From positions 1-13,543 of the forward strand of contig CAMPIH010000051.1 in the NCBI GenBank assembly GCA_946886275.1: a DNA stretch of 13,543 nt. The letters run 5' to 3'. Source of the DNA: an uncultured Sphingosinicella sp. Its GTDB lineage: Bacteria > Pseudomonadota > Alphaproteobacteria > Sphingomonadales > Sphingomonadaceae. Position 1 is the first letter of the stretch. Every line of letters begins with the position of its first letter. Position numbers and translations under genes: made by a program. This document shows positions 12,878 to 13,543 of this stretch, piece by piece. The notes below the pieces were generated by a model. The model worked only from the letters and a program-made list of their open reading frames with translations, had not been told where the DNA came from and ran no database searches.

Positions 12878-13543
12878 CTAGGGGATCATCATCCCGGCCA
12901 GAGCGGCGCTCATCAGATTGGCGAGGCTGCCGGCGATCAGCGCCTTGATCCCCAATTTGGCGATCATCGGCCGCTGGTTGGGCGCCAGTCCGCCGGTGAC
13001 CGCCATCTGGATCGCGATCGAGCTGAAATTGGCGAAGCCGCACAAGGCGAAGATGACGATGGCGCGGCTTCGGGCACTGAGCTCGGCGCCCTGCATCGCG
13101 CCGAGATCGAGGAAGGCGACGAATTCGTTGAGGACGATCTTGGTCCCGAACAGGCCGCCGGCGGTGCCCGCTTCCTGCCACGGCACGCCGATCAGGAACA
13201 TGATCGGCTGGAAGATATAGCCGACGAGCCGCTGGAAGCTCAGATCGGGAAGGCCGACCATGTTGCCGAAGCCGCCGAGAAGCCCGTTGGCGAGGGCGAC
13301 CAGAGCGACGAAGGCGAGGACCATCGCGCCGACCGCGACTGCGAGCCGGACACCGGTCTGGGCGCCCTGCGCCGCGGCCATGATGACATTCGCCGGCCGT
13401 TCGCCCTCCTCGAACGTCTCGGCCACCTCGACCTTTTCCTCGGCGACGTCGCTCTGCCCCTCGAGCGGAAGCTCTTCCTGCTTCTTCGGCTCGTCGGGCA
13501 TGATGATCTTGGCCATCAGGATCCCGCCCGGCGCCGACATGAA
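12878..13543 (-). CDS. Concentrative nucleoside transporter (NupC/CNT family), C-terminal part
   Basis: This inner-membrane transporter takes up nucleosides by symport with H+ or Na+. Only the last 221 residues are in the window; the frame runs off the right edge, with Phe as the first visible codon. MSAPGGILMAKIIMP (2-16) is the typical CNT motif before a long acidic loop (17-49). The substrate- and ion-binding elements follow: NEFVAF (139-144, with E140) and CGFANFSSIAIQ (168-179, with N172 and S175). These match the Glu, Asn and Ser that contact nucleoside in the Vibrio CNT structure. The last helices end at MMIP. The Met at 13540 is internal and not a start. With cdd nearby it suggests uptake and breakdown of pyrimidine nucleosides. 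The family is certain; the specificity is not. Confidence 0.92.
   Translation of the reverse strand, partial: FMSAPGGILMAKIIMPDEPKKQEELPLEGQSDVAEEKVEVAETFEEGERPANVIMAAAQGAQTGVRLAVAVGAMVLAFVALVALANGLLGGFGNMVGLPDLSFQRLVGYIFQPIMFLIGVPWQEAGTAGGLFGTKIVLNEFVAFLDLGAMQGAELSARSRAIVIFALCGFANFSSIAIQMAVTGGLAPNQRPMIAKLGIKALIAGSLANLMSAALAGMMIP

Overview
The window looks like chromosomal DNA of a high-GC alphaproteobacterium, most likely of the Sphingomonas group. The grounds are the GC-rich codon use, a large Oar-type TonB-dependent receptor, an E. coli-type AMP nucleosidase and a sphingomonad-style intergenic palindrome. This assignment is inferred from gene content, not from a marker gene. I see no mobile element, CRISPR array, tRNA or rRNA.

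Left block (1-5651, + strand): seven genes that overlap their neighbours by 1-17 bases and so look like one translationally coupled operon. In order they are coxB (CuA subunit II fused to cytochrome c, 5' end outside the window), coxA (subunit I with two extra C-terminal helices), coxC (short five-helix subunit III), a 110-residue three-helix membrane protein, ctaG (caa3-type assembly factor), a membrane-anchored monohaem cytochrome c, and a MoxJ/XoxJ-like periplasmic lipoprotein. Together they describe a caa3-type cytochrome c oxidase with its own electron donors, probably linked to a PQQ (quinoprotein) dehydrogenase encoded elsewhere. Subunit I keeps every metal ligand and the His-Tyr active site. 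It lacks the usual D-channel Asp (N123) and K-channel Lys (Q350), which makes its proton supply the most interesting question here.

Middle (5652-7517): a possible 35-residue single-helix protein on the minus strand, then amn (AMP nucleosidase, TTG start behind a perfect AGGAGG). After amn come a palindromic repeat and a strong terminator that works in both directions and is shared with the convergent receptor gene.

Right block (7518-13543): a 1153-residue TonB-dependent receptor (-), a 350-base hairpin-rich intergenic region, cdd (cytidine deaminase, +), a 2-oxoglutarate/Fe(II) oxygenase (-) and the C-terminal half of a concentrative nucleoside transporter (-, cut by the right edge). Amn, Cdd and the transporter give this part a nucleoside/nucleotide salvage theme, although they are separate transcription units.
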